Shown here: positions 25,249 through 35,159 of the stretch, piece by piece
Numbering within the stretch: the first letter of the stretch is position 1
How the letters are laid out: every line of letters starts with the position of its first letter
DNA from: an uncultured Desulfovibrio sp.
GTDB lineage: Bacteria; Desulfobacterota; Desulfovibrionia; Desulfovibrionales; Desulfovibrionaceae
Direction of reading: 5' to 3'
NCBI RefSeq assembly: GCF_902477725.1
Contig: NZ_CABSIF010000001.1
Location: forward strand, 304,408 to 368,407
Length of the DNA: 64,000 nt
Position numbers and translations under genes: made by a program
The notes under the pieces: generated by a model
Seen by the model: the letters and a program-made list of their open reading frames with translations, nothing else
What the model was told of the DNA's origin: nothing
Database searches by the model: none

Positions 25249-26928
25249 TCAGCGTTGCATGGGTTCAGGCCAGAATTCTGCAGCCATTTCGCGCAGCTTG
25301 AACTTCTGGATCTTGCCGCTGGCAGTAAGCGGGAACCCTGTTATTGTTTTGATGTACTTGGGTATCTTGTACCACGACACCTTGCCGCGACAAAAATCAC
25401 GCACATCTTCCGGCAGAATTTCCACACCGGGGCGGGGAATGATAAAGGCCGCGACCTCTTCGCCGTACTTGCGGCTGGGAACAGCCACTACCTGCACGTC
25501 CAGGACGCCCGGCATGCTCATAAGAAATTCCTCAACCTCACGCGGATAGATATTTTCGCCGCCACGGATAATCATATCCTTGATGCGGCCCGTCACGCGC
25601 AGGTACCCGTTTTCGTCCATAACTCCCAGATCGCCGGAATGCAACCAGCCCTCGGGGCTGATAGCCTTGGCCGTGTCTTCGGGCATATTGTAGTAGCCCT
25701 TCATGACATTGTAGCCGCGGCAGAGAATTTCACCCACCTCACCGCGCGGCAGTTCCTCGCAGGTATCGGGGTCGCCCACGCGCACTTCAATGCCGGGCAT
25801 GGCGCAGCCCACAGTTTCGCAGCGCAACGCCAGGGGATCATGAATGTCTGACTGGGTCATCACCGGCGAGCCCTCCGTAAGGCCGTAGCAGATGGTGATT
25901 TCCGTCATGTTCATGTCGTCCACCACGCGGCGCATGAGCGGCTCGGGGCAGACGGAGCCGGCCATGATGCCGGTGCGCATGTGTGAAAGATCAAAGCGTT
26001 TGAACAGCGGATGCTCCAGCTCGGCCAAAAACATGGTGGGTACGCCGTACACGGCAGTGCAGCGTTCGCTGTCGAGCGCAGCCAGCACCTTGAGCGCGTT
26101 GAACGACTCGAGGATAACCATGGTCGCGCCGTGATTCACTGCGGCAGATACACCCAACACACAGCCAAAGCAATGGAACAGCGGCACAGGCAGACAGACC
26201 CTGTCTTCCGGGCCGAAATTCTGGTGGCGGCCAATCCAGTACCCGTTCAGACCCACGCCCACGTGGGTCAGCATGACCCCGCGCGGAAAGCCCGTGGTGC
26301 CCGAGGTGTACTGCATATTGATGACATCCCACGGCTGGAGCTGGGCCTGGCGGGCGGCGTATTCCGCCTCGTCCACCATGACGGAAAGGGAGAGTATTTC
26401 CGGCACGGAGTACATACCCCGGTGCTTTTCCGCCCCCAGAAAGCACACGCGCTTGAGATGCGGCAGGTTCTTGCACGCAAGCCTGTCGCGCGACTGCAAA
26501 CGCAGCTCCGGCGCAATGCGGTAGAGCGTGTCCAGATAGTCGTGGTCGCGCACGCTGTCGATAAGAAAAATATTCTCGCACTCAGAGTGGGTGAGCAGAT
26601 AGCGCAGCTCGTGTTCACGATAATTGGTGTTTACCGTAATCAGTATCGCGCCGATTTTTGCCGTGGCGAATTGCAACGCCACCCAGTATGGCACGTTTGT
26701 AGCCCATACCGCGACCTTTTCGCCCTTCTGCACGCCAAGAGCCATCAAACCCTTGGCAAAATCGTCCACCAGAGCGCCAAATTCGCTCCAGGTCTGACGA
26801 TAGTTGCGGTCAGGGTATACCAATGCTTCATTATCGGGAAAGCGCGCCACTGTGTGGTCAAGCACCTGCCCCAACGTCCATTCGCGCAGTTCAAACTGCG
26901 CCTGACGCTCACGAACTTTTTCTTCCAT
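25249..26928 (-). CDS. AMP-binding acyl-CoA synthetase
   Basis: A 559-residue ANL-superfamily ligase that activates a carboxylic acid to acyl-AMP and then acyl-CoA. Motifs: MQYTSGTTGFPRGVMLTH (P-loop), CYGLTEGSPVMTQ, EGWLHSGDLGVMDENGYLRVTGRIKDMIIRGGENIYPREVE, and the catalytic Lys in LTASGKIQKFKL near the end. The pattern matches medium/long-chain or branched fatty acyl-CoA synthetases. ATG 26928 has GGGAGGATGC upstream. A XRE-cupin regulator lies 107 bp upstream on the same strand, a common pairing in this group and a likely controller. Confidence 0.93.
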   Translation of the reverse strand: MEEKVRERQAQFELREWTLGQVLDHTVARFPDNEALVYPDRNYRQTWSEFGALVDDFAKGLMALGVQKGEKVAVWATNVPYWVALQFATAKIGAILITVNTNYREHELRYLLTHSECENIFLIDSVRDHDYLDTLYRIAPELRLQSRDRLACKNLPHLKRVCFLGAEKHRGMYSVPEILSLSVMVDEAEYAARQAQLQPWDVINMQYTSGTTGFPRGVMLTHVGVGLNGYWIGRHQNFGPEDRVCLPVPLFHCFGCVLGVSAAVNHGATMVILESFNALKVLAALDSERCTAVYGVPTMFLAELEHPLFKRFDLSHMRTGIMAGSVCPEPLMRRVVDDMNMTEITICYGLTEGSPVMTQSDIHDPLALRCETVGCAMPGIEVRVGDPDTCEELPRGEVGEILCRGYNVMKGYYNMPEDTAKAISPEGWLHSGDLGVMDENGYLRVTGRIKDMIIRGGENIYPREVEEFLMSMPGVLDVQVVAVPSRKYGEEVAAFIIPRPGVEILPEDVRDFCRGKVSWYKIPKYIKTITGFPLTASGKIQKFKLREMAAEFWPEPMQR

Positions 26929-27035
26929 GCATCCTCCCAAAGGCGTGTTGCGGCTGGTGGCCACTGTTACGCGGTGTGCGGCCTGAAGGGCTTTGGGTCG
27001 CGCCTTAGTGCAGGCCAACAGAAAATAAACATGCC

Positions 27036-27605
27036 CTAGGGATTGTAGGTCACAGCCAGAAATTCCACAGGCTCGTCGCCAGCTGCGCCCACGTAATGCG
27101 GCACAATGGAATTGTAGTAAATTGTTTCGCCGGGCTTGAGCACACGGGTTTCGCGGCCATAGACCACAAGCAGCTCGCCCTTGAGCACGCAGATAAATTC
27201 CTCGCCCTGATGCGAGGTGGTCTTGCGTTCACCGCTCTCGGGAAAAATGCGGATATGGAAGGGTTCCATGTTGCGGTCGTTCTTGCCCTTGGCCAGCGCA
27301 TGATAGGTATAGCTGGGGCGGGGGACGCGCCCAGTGTGCAGCGCTTCATCGGCCTCGGCCTCGCCATTGATGCTGCTCACCACCGGGTCGCGCGAAAACT
27401 GGTCGTCCAGAAAAGTGCCAAGGCGCACTCCAAGAGCGCGGGCCACCTTCTGCAGGGGGCCGATGCAAGGATAGATGGCGTCTGACTCCAGCTTTTCAAG
27501 ATAGTCTTCCGTAAGGCCCGTATTCTGGGAAAGAGTTTGCAGGTCAACTTCGCGTTCTTCGCGAAATCCACGGATGCGGGAACCAATGGTACGCACGGGG
27601 GGCAT
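27036..27605 (-). CDS. XRE-family regulator with cupin domain
   Basis: A 189-residue regulator. A helix-turn-helix of the XRE type occupies about residues 8-65 (GSRIRGFREEREVDLQTLSQNTGLTEDYLEKLESDAIYP), and a cupin domain follows (about 110-185: TSHQGEEFICVLKGELLVVYG, LKPGETIYYNSIVPHYV). Such proteins bind a small metabolite in the cupin barrel and regulate adjacent catabolic genes. It lies just upstream of the acyl-CoA synthetase on the same strand and divergent from hypF, so an acyl or carboxylic acid signal is plausible but not shown. Confidence 0.92.
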   Translation of the reverse strand: MPPVRTIGSRIRGFREEREVDLQTLSQNTGLTEDYLEKLESDAIYPCIGPLQKVARALGVRLGTFLDDQFSRDPVVSSINGEAEADEALHTGRVPRPSYTYHALAKGKNDRNMEPFHIRIFPESGERKTTSHQGEEFICVLKGELLVVYGRETRVLKPGETIYYNSIVPHYVGAAGDEPVEFLAVTYNP

Positions 27606-27781
27606 AGACGCTCCTGATTGCCGGATATGCCGGGTTGGATGCCGCTCTGGCAGGATGACGTGGCGGCAAGCAACCCACTAAATACCGAAAAGCCCGTGCG
27701 CTCGCAAGCAAACATGCGCTGTTGAGCGGTCATACAATCCCCCTGCTGACACATTTTGCTCTTTGCGCTATGCTGAAAAGC

Positions 27782-30283
27782 ATGAGCAAACAACCGATGG
27801 TCAGAAGGGCCTTTGTGGCCTCCGGGCAAGTGCAGGGCGTGGGTTTTCGCCCCTTTGTCTACCGCCTCGCCGCCGAGGGCGGGCTCACAGGCACTGTGGG
27901 CAATACCTCTGAAGGCGTGCGTATGGAAATGCAGGGCGCAGAGGCGGAGGTGCAGCGCTTTGGCCGCCGCCTGCGCGCCGAACTGCCGCCGCTGGCACGG
28001 CTGACCAACGTGGACGAACACTACCTGCCTGTTGTGGAGGACGAAACAGCCTTCCGCATTGTTCCCAGCTCAGGGCAGGCAGCGCACAGCGTGCTCGTAA
28101 GCCCGGATATGGGCGTATGCGCCGACTGCCTTGCCGACATGCGCGATCCGGCCAATCCGCGCTACCAGTACGCCTTTACCAACTGCACCAACTGCGGGCC
28201 GCGCTATACCATCACGCGCTCCATTCCCTACGACCGCGCCGTCACGTCCATGAGCTGTTTTCCGCTCTGCCCCCGGTGCAGCGCGGAATACGCCGACCCG
28301 GCAGACAGGCGCTTCCATGCTCAGCCCGTGGCGTGCCCCACGTGCGGGCCACGCCTGTGGTTTGTGAATGCGGCTGCGGCCAGCAAGGGACAAACTGCGC
28401 CGACCGCAGAAAATCAGCAGCAAGCGCTGGAACAGGCCGTGCAGACCCTGCTCCACGGCGGGATTCTGGCGCTCAAAGGTCTGGGGGGCTTTCAACTGGC
28501 CTGCGATGCGCGTAATGCCCAAAGCCTGCAAGAGCTGCGGCGGCGCAAAACACGCCCGCACAAACCACTGGCCCTCATGGTTGGCGATCTGGCAACAGCC
28601 CGCGCCCTGTGCGACCTTACACCGGAACACGAGGCCCTGCTGCAAAGCCCGGAAAAACCCGTTGTTCTCTGCCCCCGCCGCAGCACGCCGCAACATGGCG
28701 CAGCCATTCAGAATGATGCCGCCTATTTGCCGCACGAGGTAGCCCCTGATACTGGCAAGATCGGCATCATGCTGGCGTACACGCCCCTGCATGCCGTACT
28801 TTTTAGCCGCCTCGCAGAATGCACGGCTTTGCCGCCCGTGCTTGTCATGACCTCGGCCAACGCCGGGGGCGAGCCCATTTGCCTTGGCAACCGCGAGGCT
28901 CTGGCCCGGCTTGCCCATCTGGCGGACGCATGGCTGCTGCACGACCGGGATATTCTGGTGCGCGTTGACGACAGCGTGGTGACGCTCCAGCCGAGCCTGC
29001 CCGGTGCGGATGCGCACGGCACGTCTGCGCCCGCAAGCCAGCTTGCGGAACCGCTGTTCTACCGCCGCGCCCGGGGCTATGTGCCGCGCCCGGTTTTTCT
29101 GCCCAAGGCGGAGCAAAACGCCCCTTGCGTGTTGGGAACCGGAGCAGAGCTTAAGGCCACCATCTGCCTGACGCGGGGGGCCGAGGCCTTTGTGGGCCAG
29201 CACATCGGTGACCTGGAGAATCCCGCCACTCTGAGTTTTTATGAGGAGGTGGCCGCGCATCTGGAAAAGCTGCTGGAGGTACGGCCTGAGGCTCTGGTGT
29301 GCGATGCGCACCCCGATTTTCTTTCCACCCGCTATGCCGAGGCCCGCGCAGAGCGCGAAGGCCTGCCCCTGTGGCGTTTGCAGCACCACGCCGCTCATGC
29401 CGCTGCGGTGCTGGCCGAAAACAGCCACTACGGCCCGGCCCTGGCCCTCTGCCTTGACGGCACCGGCCTTGGCGATGATGGCACAGTCTGGGGTGGAGAA
29501 CTCCTGTTCATGGAACTTGAACAGGCCCAGTGGCACAGGGTGGGCCGTCTGGCCCCCTTTGCCTTGCCGGGCGGAGATGCGGCGGTGCGCCAACCCTGGC
29601 GCATTGCGTTGGCCCTGCGCAATCTGTGCGAGCAGGCAGAAATTCCGCTTCCGTCACTGCACACCCCCTGGCTGCCGGAACAGACGCAGGCCGCAGCCGC
29701 AGTGACAGAAATGCTGCGGCGCGGCATCAACTGCCCGGCCACGACCAGTTGCGGACGCCTCTTTGATGCAGTGGCCGCGCAATTGGGACTGTGCCTTGAT
29801 ACAAGTTACGAGGGTCAGGCCGCCATCCGCCTTGAAGATGCCGCCAACCGGGCCAATGAGCATGTACGCACGGCGCTGGAGGGCAAGGCGCGCGACAAGG
29901 ACGTTGCCACATTGATCTGGCCCGTGGGTATTGCGCTTCAGCACGATTTACTGGAACTGGACAGCGCAGGCCTGTTTGCCCACGTTGCGCAGGCGCAGGC
30001 GCAGGGAATGGACGCCACAGAAGCTGCGGCGCGTTTTCACCTCAGCCTTGCGCGGGCGCTGGCAGGCATGGCGGGCCGTGCGGCCCGCAAACTGGGCGTG
30101 AACTGTGTGGGCCTCACCGGCGGCGTATTGCAGAATACCACGCTGGCGCGGCTGCTGCCGCTGGCGCTGGCGGAGCAGGGCCTCACAGCCCTCACCCACC
30201 ATGAACTGCCGCCCGGAGACGGCGGGCTTTCCCTCGGTCAGGCCGTGTGGGGCAGAAGGATGCTGGCAAGGGCGAAAAACTGA
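27782..30283 (+). CDS. hypF: Carbamoyltransferase HypF, hydrogenase maturation
   Basis: An 833-residue protein that makes the thiocarboxamide precursor of the CN ligands of NiFe hydrogenase, passing it to HypE. Domains in order: acylphosphatase (VQGVGFRPFVYRLA), two zinc fingers (CADCLADM..CTNCGPRY and CPRCSAEY..CPTCGPRLW), a YrdC-like domain (LKGLGGFQLACDA, KPLALMV, LVMTSANAGGEPI), and a Kae1-like carbamoyltransferase domain (QHHAAHAAAVLAE, CLDGTGLGDDGTVWGGE, LTGGVLQNTTL). ATG 27782 is the best start, with a weak GAAAAG site; an ATG at 27770 is also in frame. No other hyp genes are adjacent. Confidence 0.96.
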   Translation: MSKQPMVRRAFVASGQVQGVGFRPFVYRLAAEGGLTGTVGNTSEGVRMEMQGAEAEVQRFGRRLRAELPPLARLTNVDEHYLPVVEDETAFRIVPSSGQAAHSVLVSPDMGVCADCLADMRDPANPRYQYAFTNCTNCGPRYTITRSIPYDRAVTSMSCFPLCPRCSAEYADPADRRFHAQPVACPTCGPRLWFVNAAAASKGQTAPTAENQQQALEQAVQTLLHGGILALKGLGGFQLACDARNAQSLQELRRRKTRPHKPLALMVGDLATARALCDLTPEHEALLQSPEKPVVLCPRRSTPQHGAAIQNDAAYLPHEVAPDTGKIGIMLAYTPLHAVLFSRLAECTALPPVLVMTSANAGGEPICLGNREALARLAHLADAWLLHDRDILVRVDDSVVTLQPSLPGADAHGTSAPASQLAEPLFYRRARGYVPRPVFLPKAEQNAPCVLGTGAELKATICLTRGAEAFVGQHIGDLENPATLSFYEEVAAHLEKLLEVRPEALVCDAHPDFLSTRYAEARAEREGLPLWRLQHHAAHAAAVLAENSHYGPALALCLDGTGLGDDGTVWGGELLFMELEQAQWHRVGRLAPFALPGGDAAVRQPWRIALALRNLCEQAEIPLPSLHTPWLPEQTQAAAAVTEMLRRGINCPATTSCGRLFDAVAAQLGLCLDTSYEGQAAIRLEDAANRANEHVRTALEGKARDKDVATLIWPVGIALQHDLLELDSAGLFAHVAQAQAQGMDATEAAARFHLSLARALAGMAGRAARKLGVNCVGLTGGVLQNTTLARLLPLALAEQGLTALTHHELPPGDGGLSLGQAVWGRRMLARAKN

Positions 30284-30335
30284 TGCATGCATGGCGGAAA
30301 AGTCAGCAAGACAAACCTGCTGACAGAATCTGCAC

Positions 30336-31727
30336 CTATTTGAATCCGGCTATGGCTCTGCCCTGCTTGAGAACAATGCGCCCCAGCGGCAGATCCCGCC
30401 ACCAGAGGCCGGCCGCGCGTCCACTCAAACCTGTCTGGCGGCTTTGCCCGCTCAACAGGGCTGTAATGTCGACCACATCGTCCAGCACCAGATTGGAGGC
30501 AGCATCCGGCGGCGACTGCATGAGCACACGCAGGCGCGGCGCGGCATCCAGCGTACCGCCGCAGAGCTTGCCCAGCAATGAACCCTGCCATACGCAGCCG
30601 GGGGGCAAAAGAGCCGTGGCTTGAGGCGGCACAAAGCGTACATGCTCGCCATACAGCACCGCTCGCCCTGGGGGCAGCAGGTCAGGGTTGCAGGTGGCGC
30701 CCACAAGGCTTTCCGGCGGCAACGGACTGCCCGAAGGACGTTCAACCGGCTTTCCCGCTGGGCCATCATCGCGATTACGCCCGATACGCCGTCCATTGCG
30801 CTGGCCCGCGCTCTGCATCCCGGAAGGAACGGTAGCAGACGCTTCAAAAACGGTTTCTTGCGGCTCAGACCCATTGTTTTCAAAGGGCAGAGCCGCCGCA
30901 TTCGCATCGCCCGGTTTGCGGAAAAGGGCCACATAAAATCCCTGAGCCTGCGAGCGCGCGCCGTCCACGCGCAAGGTGCCTTCGCCGCCGGGCAGCTCCT
31001 CCCACACGAAACCGGGGATGGGATCAAGATGTTCGCGCTCCAGCCCCAGCTCCTGCTCGGCAAAGCGCACCTGCGCCTCGTTTTCATCCACATTGGTCGT
31101 ACAGGTGGAATACACCAGCCGCCCGCCAGGCCGCAGTAACGAGGCGGCGTGACGCAGCAGACGGCGTTGCAGCCCGGTGAGACTGTCGAGCTTGTCGCCC
31201 TGCCAGAGCTTGAGCACCTGCGGGTGTTTTTCTGCGGTTCCCCAGCCGGAACAGGGGGGATCAAGCAGTATGGCGTCCCATGAACCGGGCCGCAAAGGCA
31301 GGGCATCTCCGCTATATGAACAGGTGGCTGCCTGTATCAGATTAAGCTGGTGCAGATTGGCCCGCAGGGTGCCAAGACGCGTGGGCGAAGGCTCGTTGCC
31401 GAGCACAAAACCATTGCGCCCCACAAGCTGGGCCAGAAAGCCCGTCTTGCTGCCGGGGCTTGCGCACATGTCGAGCACTGCGCTGCCAGCAGATGGAGCC
31501 AGCGCCAGCGGCGGCAACATGGACGAACGGTCCTGTATATAAATGTAGCCGAAAAATGCAGCCAGCGAACCGCCAAGCGGGCGCGGCTCGGCCACAAGGC
31601 GGCGGCACAGGGGAGAAAAAGGTTCCGGCTCAAAATCATACCCCTGAGCTCGCAGCAGGGCCTCCACAGCGGGCACCTGTTCCGGGGCGCATACCAGGCG
31701 AAAAGAACGGATAAGAGTTTTCGGCAT
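30336..31727 (-). CDS. RsmB/RsmF-type RNA cytosine-C5 methyltransferase
   Basis: A 463-residue SAM-dependent RNA m5C methyltransferase of the NOL1/NOP2/Sun group. Motif I is LDMCASPGSKTGFLAQL, motif IV is LDPPCSGWGTAEKHP with a catalytic Cys, and motif VI is YSTCTTNVDENEAQV with the second Cys. The C-terminal third has a basic linker (about 300-345) and a PUA-like RsmF-type region (GEHVRFVPP...). The probable target is 16S or 23S rRNA. The exact base cannot be assigned. The ribosome site is weak. Confidence 0.9.
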   Translation of the reverse strand: MPKTLIRSFRLVCAPEQVPAVEALLRAQGYDFEPEPFSPLCRRLVAEPRPLGGSLAAFFGYIYIQDRSSMLPPLALAPSAGSAVLDMCASPGSKTGFLAQLVGRNGFVLGNEPSPTRLGTLRANLHQLNLIQAATCSYSGDALPLRPGSWDAILLDPPCSGWGTAEKHPQVLKLWQGDKLDSLTGLQRRLLRHAASLLRPGGRLVYSTCTTNVDENEAQVRFAEQELGLEREHLDPIPGFVWEELPGGEGTLRVDGARSQAQGFYVALFRKPGDANAAALPFENNGSEPQETVFEASATVPSGMQSAGQRNGRRIGRNRDDGPAGKPVERPSGSPLPPESLVGATCNPDLLPPGRAVLYGEHVRFVPPQATALLPPGCVWQGSLLGKLCGGTLDAAPRLRVLMQSPPDAASNLVLDDVVDITALLSGQSRQTGLSGRAAGLWWRDLPLGRIVLKQGRAIAGFK

Positions 31728-31945
31728 GGCGGCATATTATTGACAGTACGCCCTTCCCGCAAGGAATTTATCTGTTGCGGCGCGCTCCACGGGCTCCTTG
31801 CGTCTTGCACGGCGCTGCAAGTGTGCGTATAGTGCGCCAGTGCGGACGTGCCGGGCTGCATTTGACAGTCGGTACCGGTTGACCGCCACAACGGCCCGTG
31901 GCCGTACTTTACCGGGTATTTGCGTGAATACTCAAGGAGAATGGA

Positions 31946-33625
31946 ATGAAATTCGCCATGCGACTGACTTTTTCGGTCTGCCTGATGCTCGTCGCCGTTG
32001 CTGCGGGCGCTGCCAGCGCCGCCGCTAAAAGCGCTGTGGTATTGCCCTTTGTGGTCAATGCCCCCCAGAGCTACGCTTACCTTTCCAAGGCTGTTCAGGC
32101 TACCATTCAGGGACGCCTTGACCGCCCTGGCGTGCTTGAAGCCCGTGCGGGACAGAACAAGGCCGCCAGCCAGGCAGAAGCCCAGCAGGCGCTCCGCTCT
32201 TCTGGTGCGGACAACGCCATCTGGGGCTCCGTGAGCGTCATGGGCAACGACTGCACCATTGTTATGAACAGCGTGGACAAGGCAGGCAAAACCTGGAGCA
32301 AAACCGCCCAGGCTCCTGTGAGCGAACTGACCACTTCTGTGCAGAACCTGACCTCGGCCCTGAGCCAGGAAGTTTTTGGTATTTCCTCCGCAATGCGCAC
32401 CCCCGGCTCCACCGCGTCTGGTTCCCCGCGTGGCGCAACCGCCAATGGCGACATCGTCACCAACGAAACCGGTCAGCAGCAGGTGTACCTGAACCCGCAG
32501 TTCCGCTATCAGGGCGCTGGCGCTGAAGATGGCTCCCGCCTGCGCACCCAGCGCTTGGGTTACAACATGGTCGACATGGCCGTGGGCGACTTTAACGGCG
32601 ATGGCAAGAATGAAGTCGCCATCCTGAGCGATCATGATCTGCGCATCTACAGCTGGCCTGCCAACGGTCAGCTCAAGCTGCTTGGCGAAACCGTGGTTTC
32701 GCGTTCCAACAACAACTTCTCCATGCGCGCCATCGACCTCAACCGCGACCGCAGCATGGCTCTTGTTGTGACCACCACCGAAGAGTCGAGCAACCGCCCT
32801 TACTCCTTCATATACAGCTTCAAGGGCAACAAGTTCACCACCATTGCCGACCGCATTCCTTACTATGTGAGCGTCATGCGTGTGCCCCCCACCTACAGCC
32901 CCACCCTCGTGGGTCAGGCGTGGGATTCGCTTAAGCTCTTTGCTCCCGGCGTGCGCATCATGACCAAGCAGGACGGCAAGTTTACGCTTGGCACCCGTCT
33001 TGACCTGCCCACCGGCGCCACTGTGTTCAACTGCGTGTGGATGCCCGCCGGCAAGAACGGCAAGGGTGAACAGCTTGTCATGCTGACCGACGATGAGCGC
33101 ATCAAGCTCTTCCAGGGCCACGGCAACAGCCTGATTTACACCACCATGGAACGTTATTCCGGCTCTGCTACGGGTATGGATCACTACAAGGGCATGCCCG
33201 GTCTGGGCGTGGACAAAACCTACCAGTTGCCCAGCAAGTACTACGCCCCCATGCGCCTCATCGCTGCCGATATCGGCAATACCGGCGACTACACGCTGCT
33301 GGTCAACAAGCCCATATCCACTGCGGCGCAGTTCTTTGACCGTTACCGTTTCTTCCCCCAGGGCGAAGTTCATGCCCTGTACTGGGACGGCGTGGGCCTT
33401 GGCCTCAAGTGGAAGACCCGCCGCATCCGTGGTTCTGTTGCGGAAATTGACCTGGCTGACGTGAACAACGATGGCATCCTTGATCTGGTGGTGGGCCTCA
33501 ACACCTCCCCCGATCTCGGCATCGGCAGCCGTCAGTGCATGATTACCGCCTACCCCCTGGACGTTTCGGCCACCAATCCTAACGTGCCTGCGGACTTGAG
33601 CGACTTTGAAGTAAGCCCCAACTAG
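31946..33625 (+). CDS. Exported FG-GAP/VCBS repeat protein
   Basis: A 559-residue exported protein with a signal peptide (residues 1-26, ends ASAAAKS). The first domain (about 27-165, VVLPFVVNAPQSYAYLSKAVQATIQGRL) resembles the TolB-N or GNA1162-like lipoprotein domain that builds multi-protein envelope complexes. After a Ser/Thr-rich linker, FG-GAP beta-propeller repeats appear: MAVGDFNGDGKNEVAIL, and later DLADVNNDGILDLVVG. The Asp-rich loops fit Ca binding. Codon usage is strongly biased towards preferred codons, suggesting high expression. The gene has a strong AAGGAGA site and stands alone. Role unknown, probably periplasmic or surface. Confidence 0.82.
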   Translation: MKFAMRLTFSVCLMLVAVAAGAASAAAKSAVVLPFVVNAPQSYAYLSKAVQATIQGRLDRPGVLEARAGQNKAASQAEAQQALRSSGADNAIWGSVSVMGNDCTIVMNSVDKAGKTWSKTAQAPVSELTTSVQNLTSALSQEVFGISSAMRTPGSTASGSPRGATANGDIVTNETGQQQVYLNPQFRYQGAGAEDGSRLRTQRLGYNMVDMAVGDFNGDGKNEVAILSDHDLRIYSWPANGQLKLLGETVVSRSNNNFSMRAIDLNRDRSMALVVTTTEESSNRPYSFIYSFKGNKFTTIADRIPYYVSVMRVPPTYSPTLVGQAWDSLKLFAPGVRIMTKQDGKFTLGTRLDLPTGATVFNCVWMPAGKNGKGEQLVMLTDDERIKLFQGHGNSLIYTTMERYSGSATGMDHYKGMPGLGVDKTYQLPSKYYAPMRLIAADIGNTGDYTLLVNKPISTAAQFFDRYRFFPQGEVHALYWDGVGLGLKWKTRRIRGSVAEIDLADVNNDGILDLVVGLNTSPDLGIGSRQCMITAYPLDVSATNPNVPADLSDFEVSPN

Positions 33626-33631
33626 CGGGGT

Positions 33632-33665
33632 AAACGGCCCTTCGCCAACGCGAGGGGCCGTTTTT
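33632..33665 (+). terminator. Intrinsic terminator after the FG-GAP gene
   Basis: AAACGGCCC (33632-33640) pairs with GGGCCGTTT near 33655-33663, with TCGC/GCGA extending the stem and a T-run after it. Confidence 0.85.
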
Positions 33666-33730
33666 ATCTGCGGCGCAGAGCTGCGGATATGGAGCAACGG
33701 CCCTGCCGCGGCTCTGGCAATAGCCAATTT

Positions 33731-33764
33731 AAAGCGGCAAAACCCACTGGGGTTTTGCCGCTTT
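33731..33764 (+). other. Hairpin just upstream of purD
   Basis: A perfect 15-bp inverted repeat (33731-33745, 33750-33764, loop ACTG) ends 47 bp before the purD ATG. It has no long T-run after it, so it may be a second read-through terminator or a leader hairpin. Confidence 0.65.
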
Positions 33765-33811
33765 ATAACCAGCTTACTGAAACGGAAAAGTTTTTGGAGT
33801 AAGGAGACAGC

Positions 33812-35098
33812 ATGCGCATCCTTGTGATCGGCTCCGGTGGCCGCGAACACGCCCTGGTTTGGAAAATTCTGCAAAGCCCCGAAGTCAGCGCCATTTTTGT
33901 TGCGCCCGGCAACGGCGGCACCAGCAGCGAAGGGGCCGTTAACGTGCCTGTGGCTGTGGACGACCTGGACGGGTTGCTGGCCTTTGCGCGCAAGGAGCAC
34001 ATAGACCTGGTGATTCCGGGCCCCGAACTGCCCCTGACACTGGGCATTGTTGACCGCATGCGCGAAGCTGGCATTCCCAGCTTTGGGCCGGATGCCTATG
34101 GCGCACGCCTTGAAGGCAGCAAGGCCTTTGCCAAGGAAATCATGAACCGCGCCAAAGTGCCCACCGCCCATTGCGAAGTGTTCAGCGATGCGCAGGCGGC
34201 CCGCGACCACATCAACAAGGTGGGCGCTCCTCTGGTCATCAAGGCGGACGGCCTCGCCGCGGGCAAGGGCGTCATCATCGCCCAGACCGTGCAGGAAGCC
34301 CTGGACGCCATTGACGAGATCATGACCGAGCGCGCCTTTGGCGATGCTGGCAACCTTGTGGTGGTGGAAGAATGCCTTGTGGGCGAAGAAGCCTCCTTCC
34401 TCTGCGTATGCGACGGCACCCGGGCGGTTCCCCTGCCCTCGGCTCAGGATCACAAGCGAGTGTTCGACAACGACGAAGGCCCCAATACCGGCGGCATGGG
34501 CGCTTACAGCCCCGCCCCGGTGCTGCCCGACAGCATGCTTGAAGAAATGGCCGACCTCACGGTGCGGCCCATCCTGCGCGAGCTTGCCAAGGACGGACAT
34601 CCCTTTGTGGGCGTGCTGTACGCGGGCCTGATGATGACCGCCGATGGCCCCAAGGTGCTGGAATACAACGTGCGCTTTGGTGACCCGGAATGTCAGCCCC
34701 TGCTCATGCGCCTTGACGGCGACCTGCCAGCCATCATGCTGGACGCTGTACGCGGCAAGCTTGACCCGGTAAGCCTCGGCCAGACCAGCCAGACCGCGCT
34801 TGGGGTTGTGATCACCGCCAAGGGGTATCCCGGCTCCTACGCCAAGGGTTTGTCCATCGAAGGTATTGAAGACGCGGACAGCGTACCCGGCGTAAAGGTT
34901 TTTCACAGCGGCACTGCGGTTAAGGACGGGTCGCTCGTTTCCAACGGCGGGCGTGTTTTGTGCGTCACCGCGTTGGGCGACAGCCTGGCTGACGCGCAAA
35001 AGGCCGCCTATGCCGGTGTGGCCAAGGTGCGCATGCAGGATGGTTTTCATCGCACCGACATTGGCGAAAAAGGCATCCGCCGTCTGGCCGGAAAATAG
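33812..35098 (+). CDS. purD: Phosphoribosylamine-glycine ligase
   Basis: A 428-residue ATP-grasp enzyme for the second step of purine synthesis. Signatures: MRILVIGSGGREHAL at the start, VIPGPELPLTLGI, the ATP-grasp loop KADGLAAGKGV, EECLVGEEASFLCVCDG, FDNDEGPNTGGMGAYSP, LYAGLMMTADGPKVLEYNVRFGDPECQ. ATG at 33812 follows AAGGAGACAGC. purE follows 61 bp later on the same strand. A strong hairpin is located in its leader. Confidence 0.97.
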   Translation: MRILVIGSGGREHALVWKILQSPEVSAIFVAPGNGGTSSEGAVNVPVAVDDLDGLLAFARKEHIDLVIPGPELPLTLGIVDRMREAGIPSFGPDAYGARLEGSKAFAKEIMNRAKVPTAHCEVFSDAQAARDHINKVGAPLVIKADGLAAGKGVIIAQTVQEALDAIDEIMTERAFGDAGNLVVVEECLVGEEASFLCVCDGTRAVPLPSAQDHKRVFDNDEGPNTGGMGAYSPAPVLPDSMLEEMADLTVRPILRELAKDGHPFVGVLYAGLMMTADGPKVLEYNVRFGDPECQPLLMRLDGDLPAIMLDAVRGKLDPVSLGQTSQTALGVVITAKGYPGSYAKGLSIEGIEDADSVPGVKVFHSGTAVKDGSLVSNGGRVLCVTALGDSLADAQKAAYAGVAKVRMQDGFHRTDIGEKGIRRLAGK

Positions 35099-35159
35099 CA
35101 ACAAACTGATTTTGCAAGGATATTCCGGCGCTCTGCGCCGCACCACAGGAAGGAAGACT

